Of a stretch of 21,152 bases of DNA, positions 1-7,385 are shown one piece after another. Source of the stretch: DATAYF01 sp036272735 (GTDB lineage Bacteria > Chloroflexota > Ktedonobacteria > Ktedonobacterales > Ktedonobacteraceae); assembly GCA_036272735.1 (NCBI GenBank), contig DATAYF010000407.1:1-21152 (forward strand), read 5' to 3'. Position 1 is the first letter of the stretch, and every line of letters begins with the position of its first letter. Made by a program: the position numbers and the translations under genes. The notes under the pieces are model-generated. The model was not told the DNA's origin. It worked only from the letters and a program-made list of their open reading frames with translations, and did no database searches.

Positions 1-24
1 AGGGTTCGATTCCCTCTTGCCCTA
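1..24 (+). tRNA. 3' end of a tRNA gene, cut by the window edge
   Basis: The first bases read as a T-arm followed by an acceptor strand. Positions 1-4 (AGGG) and 12-16 (CCCTC) form the T-stem around the seven-base loop TTCGATT at 5-11. The 3' acceptor strand TTGCCCT is at 17-23 and the discriminator A at 24. CCA is not encoded. The fifth T-stem base and the rest of the tRNA lie upstream of the window, so the 5' acceptor should read AGGGCAA. The anticodon is not visible and the isotype cannot be given. Confidence 0.72.
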
Positions 25-144
25 TCCTTCTCTGAAGCCAGTTCACATCGATACTCGAGGAAAAGCAGTATCCAAGGTGATTTGACTTGCATGCAAACGA
101 GGCGCGGATTTTGTGAGGATTTCGTATGGAAAAAGAGGGAAACA

Positions 145-190
145 ATGTGCTACAATCTCTTCCATAAATGTGCTACAATCTCTTCCATAG
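145..190 (+). repeat. 23-bp tandem duplication carrying two extended -10-like motifs
   Basis: The unit ATGTGCTACAATCTCTTCCA plus TA occurs at 145-166 and again at 168-189, a tandem copy with a 23-bp period and no mismatch over 22 bp. Each copy contains TGCTACAAT (148-156 and 171-179), one base from the extended -10 consensus TGnTATAAT. No convincing -35 lies 16-18 bp upstream of either. The duplication sits 70-110 bp before the receiver gene, so it may double that gene's promoter. This is an inference. Confidence 0.6.
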
Positions 191-256
191 AGGAAGGCAT
201 CTATTTGCTACGGCTTGGCTCTTTCAACCTTCATCCACCTGGAAAGGCGGTTCCTC

Positions 257-691
257 ATGTTAAAGGATATTCAACAGCACAATCAAGAACATGCTCGGAT
301 GAGTAGTCCAACGCTGGTGATTGTCGAGGACGATCAGGCAAATAGGGAAGTACTGGAAATGTTACTCTCGAGTGAAACGCCTTACCAGCTCTTGGTATTA
401 AAAAGCGGGTACGAAGCCTTAAAACGAGTGGACGAAATTATTGCCAGTCATCCCGTGCTGTTCTTACTGGATTATCAGCTTCCTACTATGACGGGACTGG
501 ATCTGTATGCCCAACTCCATGCTCTTCCTGATTTGGATGCAGTTCCCGTACTGATCCTCACGGCATACGACGATCCGGAAGTGGTGGCAATCATTATAGA
601 TCATGGATTGCCGTTCTTCCTGAAACCTTTTGATATTAATGACCTCTTGCAAACCATTGATCGTTCTGCTTTGTCTGCAGGAGAAGTATGA
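257..691 (+). CDS. Stand-alone CheY-like response regulator receiver protein
   Basis: This is a single-domain phospho-receiver of about 144 residues with no output domain, so it probably acts through protein contacts or as a phosphorelay intermediate in the cytoplasm. From the start chosen here the acidic pocket is E24-D25-D26, the phospho-acceptor is D72 (LLDYQLP), the switch Thr is T102 (LILTAYDD) and the conserved Lys is K123 (FLKPF). All receiver key residues are present. ATG 257 is preferred because an AAAGGCGG Shine-Dalgarno-like stretch ends 6 nt upstream. A TTG at 215 and an ATG at 299 are in frame, and the receiver fold itself only begins after 299. No histidine kinase is adjacent. 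The following Uma2 remnant is unrelated. Confidence 0.85.
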   Translation: MLKDIQQHNQEHARMSSPTLVIVEDDQANREVLEMLLSSETPYQLLVLKSGYEALKRVDEIIASHPVLFLLDYQLPTMTGLDLYAQLHALPDLDAVPVLILTAYDDPEVVAIIIDHGLPFFLKPFDINDLLQTIDRSALSAGEV

Positions 692-844
692 CCTTTTGCC
701 GCGCCACTCGCTTACCTGTTTTTTATAGTAGGGTGTCCAATCAGGTGTCAATGACTCTCATCGAATGCCAAGAAGAAGCATCACAGGCCGATCTATGGAA
801 GCAAAAGAAGTATGGTATCCGTATGGCTCTACATATAGGTCGTA

Positions 845-1114
845 GTGAAATCGCCGCACCTGATCATTGAAGTACTCTCACCAGGAACAAAAGCATTTGA
901 TAGAGGATTGAAGTTCGAACGCTATCAGGCGCGTGCTTCAGTACAAGAGTATGTGCTGGTGAGTACCGAGCGTCGAACGGTCGAGGTTTTCAACAGGCGT
1001 GGCAAACTATGGGTATATCAATTGTATAGAGCTAACCAGCAATTTGACCTCGCGAACCTGGATCTTCATCTAACTGTGGACGACCTTTACGAGCGAACAA
1101 GAGTAGAACAATAA
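845..1114 (+). pseudogene. Truncated Uma2-family (DUF820) nuclease, C-terminal remnant
   Basis: The 89 codons match the C-terminal half of Uma2/DUF820 proteins, a PD-(D/E)XK-like family usually about 180-200 residues long and common in Chloroflexota and cyanobacteria. Visible signatures are LIIEVLSPGT, a spaced D-x-G-x-K-F-E-x-Y and the VQEYVLVS strand. The family motif PDLVVEV reads SPHLIIEV here, so the usual Asp is His. An in-frame TAG at 836-838 lies directly before this reading frame and the N-terminal half is absent. Positions 751-870 are open in another frame (ends IAAPDH) but show no clear Uma2 N-terminus. A frameshift or internal deletion is likely. The GTG at 845 has no Shine-Dalgarno sequence and translation is doubtful. 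Confidence 0.7.
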
Positions 1115-1168
1115 TATAGCACTGGAAGGCGATTAGAAATCAGGCTTTCCTTGAAAAAATAGACAAAG

Positions 1169-1197
1169 TTGACACCTTTTCTCCAAACCCCTACAAT
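1169..1197 (+). promoter_or_regulatory. Sigma70-type promoter of the membrane hydrolase gene
   Basis: A perfect -35 TTGACA (1169-1174) is followed by a 17-bp spacer and the -10 TACAAT (1192-1197, 5 of 6). The start codon at 1230 lies about 25-28 nt after the expected transcription start, which leaves room for the AGAAAGGG ribosome site at 1217-1224. Confidence 0.82.
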
Positions 1198-1229
1198 GGC
1201 AACGAGATTCGCATGCAGAAAGGGTGTCT

Positions 1230-1829
1230 ATGCAAGGAAGATCGCATCTACTGGTCGGCCTGACGGCAGGAGTCGTCCTCGATAGCCTCGTACATCTCTC
1301 AGGTGATCCACTCACGATGGCGAAAACTGTGCCTCTCGTACTTATCGCCAATAAGGTGGTCTATTATTTTGCGGTCGGTTTCGGTTCCCTGCTGCCCGAT
1401 ATCGATAACGCACGCAGCACATTGGGCCAAAAGTTTGGTATCATTAGTAAAGAAATCCAGCACCTGGCAGGACATCGCACACTCTTTCATAGTCTATTAG
1501 GGTTAGCCATCGGTGCCTTGCTTGCAATTGGACTAGAACGCGTAGTAGTCTATCTATTAGACCAACATGGTTTGACGTTCCCGGCGGCATTCGTCGCGAC
1601 ATCACATATCGTTTTCTTTGGCGTGCTCTTTGGGTGTAGCATGCACATCGCGGCCGACGCGCTCACGCTGGGGGGCGTGCCCTTGCTCTGGCCCAATCGC
1701 ACCCGTTTTGGCTTCCCTCCGAACTCGCACTGGCGCTTTAAAACTGGTTCATGGCCTGAACATGTGATTGTCTGGTCATTTATGATCCTGGTTGGTATAG
1801 GTATCTGGCAATCTATTATCACTATATGA
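1230..1829 (+). CDS. Membrane-bound metal-dependent hydrolase (YdjM/DUF457 type)
   Basis: The roughly 199-residue membrane protein has the family layout: an early His (GRSHLLVG), then LLPDIDNARSTLG, then HRTLFHSLLGL, and a late HIAADALTLGGVPLLWP segment. The conserved His and Asp residues are those thought to bind metal in this family (PF04307), whose best-known member is the LexA-regulated YdjM of enterobacteria. Hydrophobic stretches between the motifs predict about four membrane segments. ATG 1230 is chosen over GTG 1224 because AGAAAGGG (1217-1224) is correctly spaced for 1230 and overlaps 1224. The gene has its own strong promoter. No LexA-like box was recognised. The substrate is unknown. 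Confidence 0.85.
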   Translation: MQGRSHLLVGLTAGVVLDSLVHLSGDPLTMAKTVPLVLIANKVVYYFAVGFGSLLPDIDNARSTLGQKFGIISKEIQHLAGHRTLFHSLLGLAIGALLAIGLERVVVYLLDQHGLTFPAAFVATSHIVFFGVLFGCSMHIAADALTLGGVPLLWPNRTRFGFPPNSHWRFKTGSWPEHVIVWSFMILVGIGIWQSIITI

Positions 1830-1845
1830 GTGCTAAAATACTTAT

Positions 1846-1894
1846 TCAGACTGACAATGACGCTACGCTTCTAGCTATCACTCAGTCAGTCTGA
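1846..1894. repeat. Perfect 10-bp inverted repeat between hydrolase and DUF2079 genes
   Basis: TCAGACTGAC (1846-1855) and GTCAGTCTGA (1885-1894) are exact reverse complements separated by 29 bp. The right arm abuts the AAAGGAA ribosome-binding site (1894-1900) of the next gene. No T-tract follows, so this is not a standard terminator. It could be an operator or an mRNA stem that masks the ribosome-binding site. Confidence 0.5.
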
Positions 1895-1904
1895 AAGGAA
1901 GTAT

Positions 1905-3620
1905 ATGAAATTATTTAAACAACGTATGTCAAGAGAAACACAAATCAAATGGGCCTGGACCCTGCTAGGACTCGTGACCCTGATCTACCTTGGGTGGATC
2001 AGCTACGAGTCGCTGTTGCGTTATACTACCTTTACCGCTACGGCGTTCGACCTGGGCAATATGGACCAGGCACTATGGAACACCATTCATGGGCATCCAT
2101 TCGCCTTTACGAACCAGGGCATCGACTATTATGGCCCTCCGACACGCCTTGCGGTCCACTTTGAACCAATCCTCTTACCGCTTTCTGTGCTCTACGTTTT
2201 TCATGGTGATCCGCGCATCTTGCTCGTTTTCCAAACCCTGGCGATGGCAACGGGATCGCTCCCCGTCTTCTTGCTGACACGCAAACACATTCCTCAGTGG
2301 CCGCTAGCAGCGGTGGCGATGGTGGTGGCCTATCTCTATTCGCCCGCTTTGCTCGGCGTCAATCTTTTCGATTTTCACGCCGTCGCCCTGGCAACCCCCT
2401 TGCTGCTTTACGCATTGCTGGCACTGGAAAACAACGCGTATTTCTGGCTGATTGTCACCTGCATTTTAGCCTCGCTCACTAAAGAAGAGGTACCAGCAGT
2501 TGTGGCCATGCTCGGCCTATTGGCGATCTGGAAATATAAGAAACCACGCCTGGGCACGTTGCTCTTCGTCGGCGGGATTGTGGGCAGTGTTGTGGCCTTC
2601 CTGACCATCAAGCACTTTTTCCCCGGCAACCAGAGCAACAATTTCTGGTATCGCTACGCAGCCCTGGGCAGCACACCACAAGAGGCCATCAAGAATGTCA
2701 TCTTGCATCCATGGATATTGTTTAAGATGTACTTCAACCTTAATCGCCTATACTACCTGGCAAATCTTTTCCGTAACAGTGGCTTCTTACCACTGCTCGC
2801 GCCTGAGTGGTTGCTTGGAGCGATACCAGACCTGGCGATTAACCTGCTGAGTACTGATCCTTTGCTGTACAGCGGCGTCTATCACTACAACGCGCCAATC
2901 ATTCCATTCGTGATCGTGTCCGCCATTCATGGCCTACGGCGTGCGGTCCTGATCTGGCAACGCTGGCGTGGCGAAGAGCCCGAAGTTTTAAGCGACCATG
3001 AGCTTGTCGCCCACCCGAAGCCGCTCCTCCCCAGCTTCGTTGTCAAGCCGGGCGCGGCATTCTGGTTCCGTCTCAAATCTGCCTATACCAGTTTCAGCAA
3101 CCGTCCACGTGTATCGCGTGTGGTCACCAGGGTCTCACAAGGGAGCCGTAGCCGCTGGCGCAGTTTCAATGCGCGCATGAGTGACCTGGCGCTTGGCCTG
3201 GCAACATCGCGTCTGCAATGGATTATCTATGGCTGGATCGCGGTCATGATCGGCCTCAACTTTGTCTTCATGGCCCCACCGCTCGATGCACTCTGGGCCC
3301 AGGGCACGCCCGGACCACGTGAGCAACATATTCAACAACTGCTGGATAGTATTCCAGCGAATGCCCCAGTCTCGGCCGGTGGCAACCTCAATCCACACCT
3401 GACTGACCGACAATACGTGACCTTGTTCCCACAGGTCACCTATCAGATGGGGAACAAAACACAGGGCACCGTGCAATACGTGATCGTGGATATGAATGGC
3501 GTCTTCCCAGAGGACCGCATCAGTGTCGTGGAAGAGGTCAATCAGTTGGTGCTCTCGCAACAATTCCACGTTGTTTCGCGTGCCGAAGGAGTCATTTTGC
3601 TCGCCAGGCAAAGCCCATAA
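1905..3620 (+). CDS. DUF2079 family polytopic membrane protein
   Basis: This is a 571-residue membrane protein of the DUF2079 family (PF09852), whose fold is related to membrane glycosyltransferases; the reaction is not established. The first membrane helix covers about residues 15-36 and is followed by the family signature FDLGNMDQALW (about 48-58) and a VHFEPILLPL stretch. Many more hydrophobic segments follow. A loop at about 345-425 is rich in Arg and Ser and is probably cytoplasmic. After a last helix (WIAVMIGLNFVFMAP) a soluble C-terminal domain of about 100 residues contains QYVIVDMNG and ends with VILLARQSP. ATG 1905 is supported by AAAGGAA at 1894-1900. The gene is downstream of, and may be co-transcribed with, the membrane hydrolase. 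Confidence 0.85.
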   Translation: MKLFKQRMSRETQIKWAWTLLGLVTLIYLGWISYESLLRYTTFTATAFDLGNMDQALWNTIHGHPFAFTNQGIDYYGPPTRLAVHFEPILLPLSVLYVFHGDPRILLVFQTLAMATGSLPVFLLTRKHIPQWPLAAVAMVVAYLYSPALLGVNLFDFHAVALATPLLLYALLALENNAYFWLIVTCILASLTKEEVPAVVAMLGLLAIWKYKKPRLGTLLFVGGIVGSVVAFLTIKHFFPGNQSNNFWYRYAALGSTPQEAIKNVILHPWILFKMYFNLNRLYYLANLFRNSGFLPLLAPEWLLGAIPDLAINLLSTDPLLYSGVYHYNAPIIPFVIVSAIHGLRRAVLIWQRWRGEEPEVLSDHELVAHPKPLLPSFVVKPGAAFWFRLKSAYTSFSNRPRVSRVVTRVSQGSRSRWRSFNARMSDLALGLATSRLQWIIYGWIAVMIGLNFVFMAPPLDALWAQGTPGPREQHIQQLLDSIPANAPVSAGGNLNPHLTDRQYVTLFPQVTYQMGNKTQGTVQYVIVDMNGVFPEDRISVVEEVNQLVLSQQFHVVSRAEGVILLARQSP

Positions 3621-3952
3621 CATCGATACGTGTATATTGTTCGTTGTGCTTACATTACAATTATTGTTTCTCCTGGGGAATTACCTGGGCGGGTGCGTGC
3701 TCTAGCGGGACATTTTCTCCCTGGACACTTGTTTTGTGCGCGAAGCGCCAGAGTTGCGTTACCATGCCTATAATCTCCTGTGCACCCACTCAACCAAAAA
3801 AGTCGGCAAATAGCTAGCATACAATACGAGATGAATGATATAATCCATTCAAGTAACCCTTTTTGGCTTTTAAGTTTCACGCTCACGATACGTCTAACAT
3901 ACTAAACCCGTACATACATACGTCGATTAGTAGTTCTGAGGAGTAACTGAGG
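3621..3952. other. 332-bp intergenic region before yggT
   Basis: No gene is supported here. The short open frames lack ribosome sites and family signatures. The region contains an extended -10 element at 3836-3844, a second TATAAT at 3769-3774 without a usable -35, a small GCGC-GAA-GCGC hairpin near 3738-3748, and the GAGGAG ribosome site (3938-3943) of the next gene. No clear terminator for the DUF2079 gene was found. Confidence 0.6.
3836..3844 (+). promoter_or_regulatory. Extended -10 promoter element of the YggT gene
   Basis: TGATATAAT is a perfect extended -10 motif (TGnTATAAT). The hexamer 17-18 bp upstream does not resemble TTGACA, as is usual for extended -10 promoters. It would give a leader of about 100 nt before ATG 3953. 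Confidence 0.55.
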
Positions 3953-4459
3953 ATGCGGAACAATTCTTATCCCGAAGATCCTATGAGTTCTCAACCAACC
4001 GACATTGTGCCTAAGAGAGAACGCATGGCAGACCTGCCGCCTAAGTCCGTACCCCCACCTATGCAATCGAACGCGCTCATGCCCGATGTCGAGGCCGAGG
4101 AGGTCGAAAGCGCGGAGATACGCCAGGAAGAAGCGCGAACCGTCCGTTACGCCATCGGCAAGCTCAATGATTTCCTGAAATGGTTCGTTGCCGTTATCGA
4201 AGTTATGCTCGCTATTCGCTTCATTTTGCACCTGATCGGAGCGGACCCCTCGAATCTCTTCGCGGGTTTCCTCTACTCCTTTACTGAAATTATCCTGGTC
4301 CCGTTCAAAGGTATCGTGCCATCACCGTCCATCCACCTCTATCAGTCATTCGAATGGTCAACGCTCATCGCGATGGCGATTTACGCGTTGGTCTTCTGGG
4401 CCATTCGGCGTTTCCTGAGTATCCTGATCTCCAATCCCGAAGAAGAAGCCCAAAGTTAG
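3953..4459 (+). CDS. YggT family membrane protein
   Basis: The protein has 168 residues and two parts. The N-terminal 65 residues are hydrophilic and rich in Pro and Glu, probably disordered and cytoplasmic. The rest matches YggT (PF02325): a helix at about 74-95, a half-hydrophobic segment with TEIILVPFKGIVPS at about 111-124, and a second helix at about 135-157 followed by Arg-Arg. YggT proteins are small membrane proteins linked in some bacteria to cell division or osmotic tolerance; their biochemical role is unclear. The family usually has about 80-190 residues, and the long N-terminal extension is the unusual part. ATG 3953 follows GAGGAG by 9 nt. An internal ATG at 3983 is possible but has no better ribosome site. 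Confidence 0.8.
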   Translation: MRNNSYPEDPMSSQPTDIVPKRERMADLPPKSVPPPMQSNALMPDVEAEEVESAEIRQEEARTVRYAIGKLNDFLKWFVAVIEVMLAIRFILHLIGADPSNLFAGFLYSFTEIILVPFKGIVPSPSIHLYQSFEWSTLIAMAIYALVFWAIRRFLSILISNPEEEAQS

Positions 4460-4463
4460 AACG

Positions 4464-4538
4464 GGAGAAGTGAGCGATGTACATGCGTGCCAAGCGGCCT
4501 TCCATGCCGAAGGTTGTTTGCCATGTCGCCGCTTCTCC
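4464..4538 (+). terminator. Possible nested hairpin downstream of yggT
   Basis: An outer stem pairs GGAGAAG (4464-4470) with CTTCTCC (4532-4538) and is followed by TTTAG. Inside it, as RNA, 4491-4502 pairs with 4509-4520 in 12 consecutive pairs, three of them G-U, around a 6-nt loop. The T-run is short, so the terminator role is weak; a leader structure of prs is unlikely because the prs promoter lies after it. Confidence 0.3.
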
Positions 4539-4545
4539 TTTAGCG

Positions 4546-4575
4546 TTACCATTCATACGAGCAATGTGATATACT
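4546..4575 (+). promoter_or_regulatory. Promoter of prs with extended -10
   Basis: TATACT (4570-4575) is preceded by TG at 4567-4568, giving TGATATACT. A partial -35, TTACCA (4546-4551), lies 18 bp upstream. The expected start near 4582 gives a very short leader that still includes the AGGAGGTG ribosome site at 4587-4594. The same 9-mer recurs before the VWA gene. Confidence 0.6.
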
Positions 4576-4598
4576 TTTGGGCAATCAGGAGGTGCGAA

Positions 4599-5537
4599 TT
4601 GGACGACTTGAGCATTTTTAGTGGGAACGCAAATCGCCAACTAACAGCCGCGATATGCCAACACCTGCGTATCCCGCTTGGTGATGCAGATGTCTTTACA
4701 TTCAGTAATGAAAATATATTTGTCAAAATCAACCAAAATGTACGTGGGCATGACGTTTTTATTATTCAACCATTCAGTTCACCGGTAAACCGCTCAATCA
4801 TGGAATTGCTGATTATGATCGATGCACTTAAGCGTGCCTCAGCCTCGCGGATTACCGCCGTTATTCCTTATTATGCCTACGGACGGACCGATAAAAAGGA
4901 TCAGCCGCGCGTACCCATTACTGCTCGCCTGATTGCCGATTGTATCACCGTGGCTGGCGCGCATCGAGTCGTGGCAATGGATATGCACGCGGGGCAGATT
5001 CAAGGCTTTTTTAATATACCGGTTGATGAACTGAGTGCACAGATTATCCAGGCTCGTTATTTTGCCGCGAAAAACCTGCACGACCTCACCGTTGTTTCCG
5101 CTGACGAAGGTTTCGCGAAAAAAGCCCGCAAGCTTGCAGACCGCCTTGACGCACCACTCGCCATTGTCGAGAAACGTCGCCTGGGCAACGACGGAACCAG
5201 TGAAGCGATGGGCATTATCGGCAATGTCGAAGGACGCGTGGCACTGATTGTGGATGATGAGATCGATACCGCTGGCTCGCTCACGCAGGCTGTGCGCGTT
5301 GTACACGAACAGGGTGCCAGCGAGATTTACTGTTGTGCCACCCACGGCGTCTTTTCAGGGCCTGCTATTGAGCGGCTGAGTCAGGCCCCCACGCAAGAAA
5401 TTGTCGTGACCGATTCTATCCCGCTCCCCAATCACAAACGCCTCCCCAATTTGACCGTGTTATCGGTCGCCGAGCTGCTGGCAGGCGGCATTAGCAGGAT
5501 ACACGATGGCCGTTCCGTCAGCGAATTATTTAAATAA
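4599..5537 (+). CDS. prs: Ribose-phosphate pyrophosphokinase (PRPP synthetase)
   Basis: The enzyme makes 5-phosphoribosyl 1-diphosphate from ribose 5-phosphate and ATP, the precursor of nucleotides, His and Trp. Family motifs appear in order: NENVRGHDVFIIQ, PYYAYGRTDKKDQPRVPI (ATP and flexible-loop region), AMDMHAGQIQGFF, VVSADEGFAKKAR, DAPLAIVEKRR and the PRPP loop VDDEIDTAGSL. That loop usually reads DTGGT, so DTAGS is a conservative variant. TTG 4599 is chosen because a strong AGGAGGTG lies at 4587-4594. This gives 312 residues, the normal family length. An upstream in-frame extension to 4470 would run through the promoter and is unlikely. Confidence in the function is high; the start is a TTG codon. 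Confidence 0.93.
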   Translation: MDDLSIFSGNANRQLTAAICQHLRIPLGDADVFTFSNENIFVKINQNVRGHDVFIIQPFSSPVNRSIMELLIMIDALKRASASRITAVIPYYAYGRTDKKDQPRVPITARLIADCITVAGAHRVVAMDMHAGQIQGFFNIPVDELSAQIIQARYFAAKNLHDLTVVSADEGFAKKARKLADRLDAPLAIVEKRRLGNDGTSEAMGIIGNVEGRVALIVDDEIDTAGSLTQAVRVVHEQGASEIYCCATHGVFSGPAIERLSQAPTQEIVVTDSIPLPNHKRLPNLTVLSVAELLAGGISRIHDGRSVSELFK

Positions 5538-5547
5538 CAGGTGGCAT

Positions 5548-5576
5548 TTTACTATTACTTTCTGATGCTGTACAAT
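5548..5576 (+). promoter_or_regulatory. Promoter of der
   Basis: TTTACT (5548-5553, 4 of 6 to TTGACA) is followed after 17 bp by TACAAT (5571-5576, 5 of 6). It lies 10 bp after the prs stop and gives a leader of about 105 nt before ATG 5687. Confidence 0.55.
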
Positions 5577-5626
5577 TATCTCCACACACGTCTAGGTAAA
5601 GCAGTTCACTTATTCTGTTTTCAACA

Positions 5627-5655
5627 GAGGACATTCCTGTGGTGGAATGCCCCTC
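5627..5655 (+). other. Leader hairpin upstream of der
   Basis: GAGGACATTCC (5627-5637) pairs with GGAATGCCCCTC (5644-5655) through 4 outer and 6 inner pairs, with a small internal loop and a 6-nt loop. It ends about 15 nt before the GGTGGAGGGG ribosome site (5671-5680). No T-tract follows it. It may be a leader structure of der or a remnant prs terminator. Confidence 0.35.
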
Positions 5656-5686
5656 GTATTGTTTATAAAGGGTGGAGGGGTTACAC

Positions 5687-7105
5687 ATGAAGCCACTTGT
5701 TGCAATCGTTGGCCGACCGAACGTCGGCAAATCCACGTTTTTTAATCGCATGCTCGGCGAACGCATCGCCATCGTCGAAGATCTGCCTGGAACGACCCGT
5801 GACCGTCTCTATGGCGATACAGATTGGAATGGACGCGACTTCACGCTGATCGATACCGGCGGTCTTGAGTTTGGGAGCACGCCCGTGGGCCAGGTTGGCC
5901 TGAGTGGGCAGCGCGGCGACCTGATGGAGCATGTCATGTCGCAGGTCCAACTTGCCATTGAAGAGGCCGACGTCATCATCTTCATGGTTGATGCACGTAG
6001 TGGCATTACCGCTGCCGACGAAGAAGTGGCGGAATTGTTGCGCAAGAATACGAAACCAGTGATCCTCGCTGTGAATAAAGCCGACAACGCCTCTCGTCGC
6101 CTGGACGCCGTAGAGTTCTACAGTCTTGGCCTGGGCGAGCCTATCACCATTTCGTCTATTCAGGGCACCGGTACCGGCGACCTGCTCGATGAGATCGTCA
6201 ACGCACTGCCGCCCAAAGATGAGTCGGAGGAGGTGGTCGAGGAAGACGTGACGCGCATCGCCATCGTTGGGCGTCCAAATGTCGGTAAATCATCGCTGCT
6301 CAACGCCATTATCGGCTATCAGCGCTCAATAGTGAGCGACATTCCCGGCACTACGCGCGACACAATCGACACCGATTTCGAGTTCGAGGGCCGTAAAATG
6401 CGCCTCATCGATACCGCTGGTATTCGCCGCCGGGGCAAAATCAGTCCAGGCGTCGAGAAATATAGCGTCTTGCGCTCGGAACGAGCTGTCGAGCGCTGCG
6501 ACGTGGCGCTGATCCTCGTCGACGCCAGCGAAGGCATGGCCGCACAGGACGCGCACATCGCTGGCTACGTGCACGAAGACGCTAAAGGGGTGATCGTGGT
6601 CGTCAACAAGTGGGATGTAGCGCAAGAACAGCGCCGCGCCGAACGCGAGGACGACGTGTTCCCGGACCCTGACGATGAGATCAATAGCGCGGAATGGTAT
6701 CGCAAAGAGTTGGCTGGTGATCTCAAATTCATCCCTTACGCTCCGATTATCTTTGCCTCAGCCAAAACTGGCTATCACGTGCAGTCTATTCTGCAAACAG
6801 CACTTAAGATCTCCGATATGCGCTACCTGCGCGTCTCCACTTCAAAGCTCAATGAAGTGGTCCAGGATGCCATTCGCCATCACAACCCGACGGTCATTCG
6901 CATGAAGCCGCTAAAGATCTACTACGCAACCCAGATCAAGGTGAATCCACCCACGTTTGTCTTCTTCGTGAACGACACCGCAGGTGTGCACTTCTCGTAC
7001 GAACGCTACCTGGAGAACCGCTTGCGCGAAGCCTTCGGCTTTGGTGGCACCGCGATACGCATCCACTTCCGTGCGCGTAAACGTGAAGAGCGCGCAAGCA
7101 AGTAA
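5687..7105 (+). CDS. der: Ribosome assembly GTPase Der (EngA), double G domain
   Basis: Der is a GTPase with two tandem G domains and a C-terminal KH-like domain, needed for maturation of the 50S ribosomal subunit. G domain 1 starts with GRPNVGKST (residues 9-17), then DLPGTTRD and DTGG. G domain 2 starts near residue 187 with GRPNVGKSS, then DIPGTTRD, DTAGIRRRGK and NKWD. The KH-like end has FVNDTAGVHFSYERYLENRLREAFGF. The 472 residues are within the family range. Two insertions stand out: about 14 residues after DTGGLEF in domain 1 and an acidic stretch after NKWD in domain 2 (EREDDVFPDPDDE). ATG 5687 follows GGTGGAGGGG by 6 nt, whereas the upstream in-frame GTG 5672 lies inside that ribosome site. 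Confidence 0.95.
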   Translation: MKPLVAIVGRPNVGKSTFFNRMLGERIAIVEDLPGTTRDRLYGDTDWNGRDFTLIDTGGLEFGSTPVGQVGLSGQRGDLMEHVMSQVQLAIEEADVIIFMVDARSGITAADEEVAELLRKNTKPVILAVNKADNASRRLDAVEFYSLGLGEPITISSIQGTGTGDLLDEIVNALPPKDESEEVVEEDVTRIAIVGRPNVGKSSLLNAIIGYQRSIVSDIPGTTRDTIDTDFEFEGRKMRLIDTAGIRRRGKISPGVEKYSVLRSERAVERCDVALILVDASEGMAAQDAHIAGYVHEDAKGVIVVVNKWDVAQEQRRAEREDDVFPDPDDEINSAEWYRKELAGDLKFIPYAPIIFASAKTGYHVQSILQTALKISDMRYLRVSTSKLNEVVQDAIRHHNPTVIRMKPLKIYYATQIKVNPPTFVFFVNDTAGVHFSYERYLENRLREAFGFGGTAIRIHFRARKREERASK

Positions 7106-7129
7106 GGCGATCTCCACGCGGGGATCGTC
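7106..7129 (+). terminator. Candidate terminator hairpin after der
   Basis: GGCGATCTCC (7106-7115) and GGGGATCGTC (7120-7129) form a 10-pair stem with two G-U pairs and the 4-nt loop ACGC, starting at the base after the der stop. Only TT follows, so U-tract support is poor. Confidence 0.45.
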
Positions 7130-7308
7130 TTACAACCTTCATGTAGTTGTCCCGTATATATTGGTGCAAGCACGAGCACACTCCTTGCTTGACAGAAACA
7201 CGGTACGCCTTCTCTATAAACAAAGCAAGCATAGCATAAATTCATCGATATATGATGATAAGTTTGCCTAAAAAACGGAAAAAACATGAGCATTTCGCGG
7301 GCAGCGAA

Positions 7309-7337
7309 TTGTAATGAATACAGCTATATGCTATAGT
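7309..7337 (+). promoter_or_regulatory. Promoter of the signalling cluster (first PP2C gene)
   Basis: TTGTAA (7309-7314, 4 of 6) is followed after 17 bp by TATAGT (7332-7337). TG at 7329-7330 makes the extended -10 TGCTATAGT. It gives a leader of about 40 nt before ATG 7386. Confidence 0.6.
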
Positions 7338-7385
7338 GAGCGGGAATGGACGTAGAAAAAACCTGTTCCTGTGAGGTACCTATCT

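Noticed and set aside
82..306. 74-codon frame between the tRNA end and the receiver gene
   Set aside because: It runs through the tandem duplication and over the receiver start, with no ribosome site and no recognisable motif.
3769..3774. TATAAT in the region before yggT
   Set aside because: No -35 is found at 16-18 bp and the TG element is not correctly placed, so it was not called as a promoter.
4470..4598. N-terminal extension of prs by 43 codons
   Set aside because: The stretch contains the hairpin region, the promoter and the ribosome site of prs, and homologous proteins start near TTG 4599.
7189..7220. TTGACA at 7189-7194 followed by TATAAA as a promoter of the signalling cluster
   Set aside because: The spacing is 20 bp, too long for normal use, and a better extended -10 promoter lies at 7309-7337.
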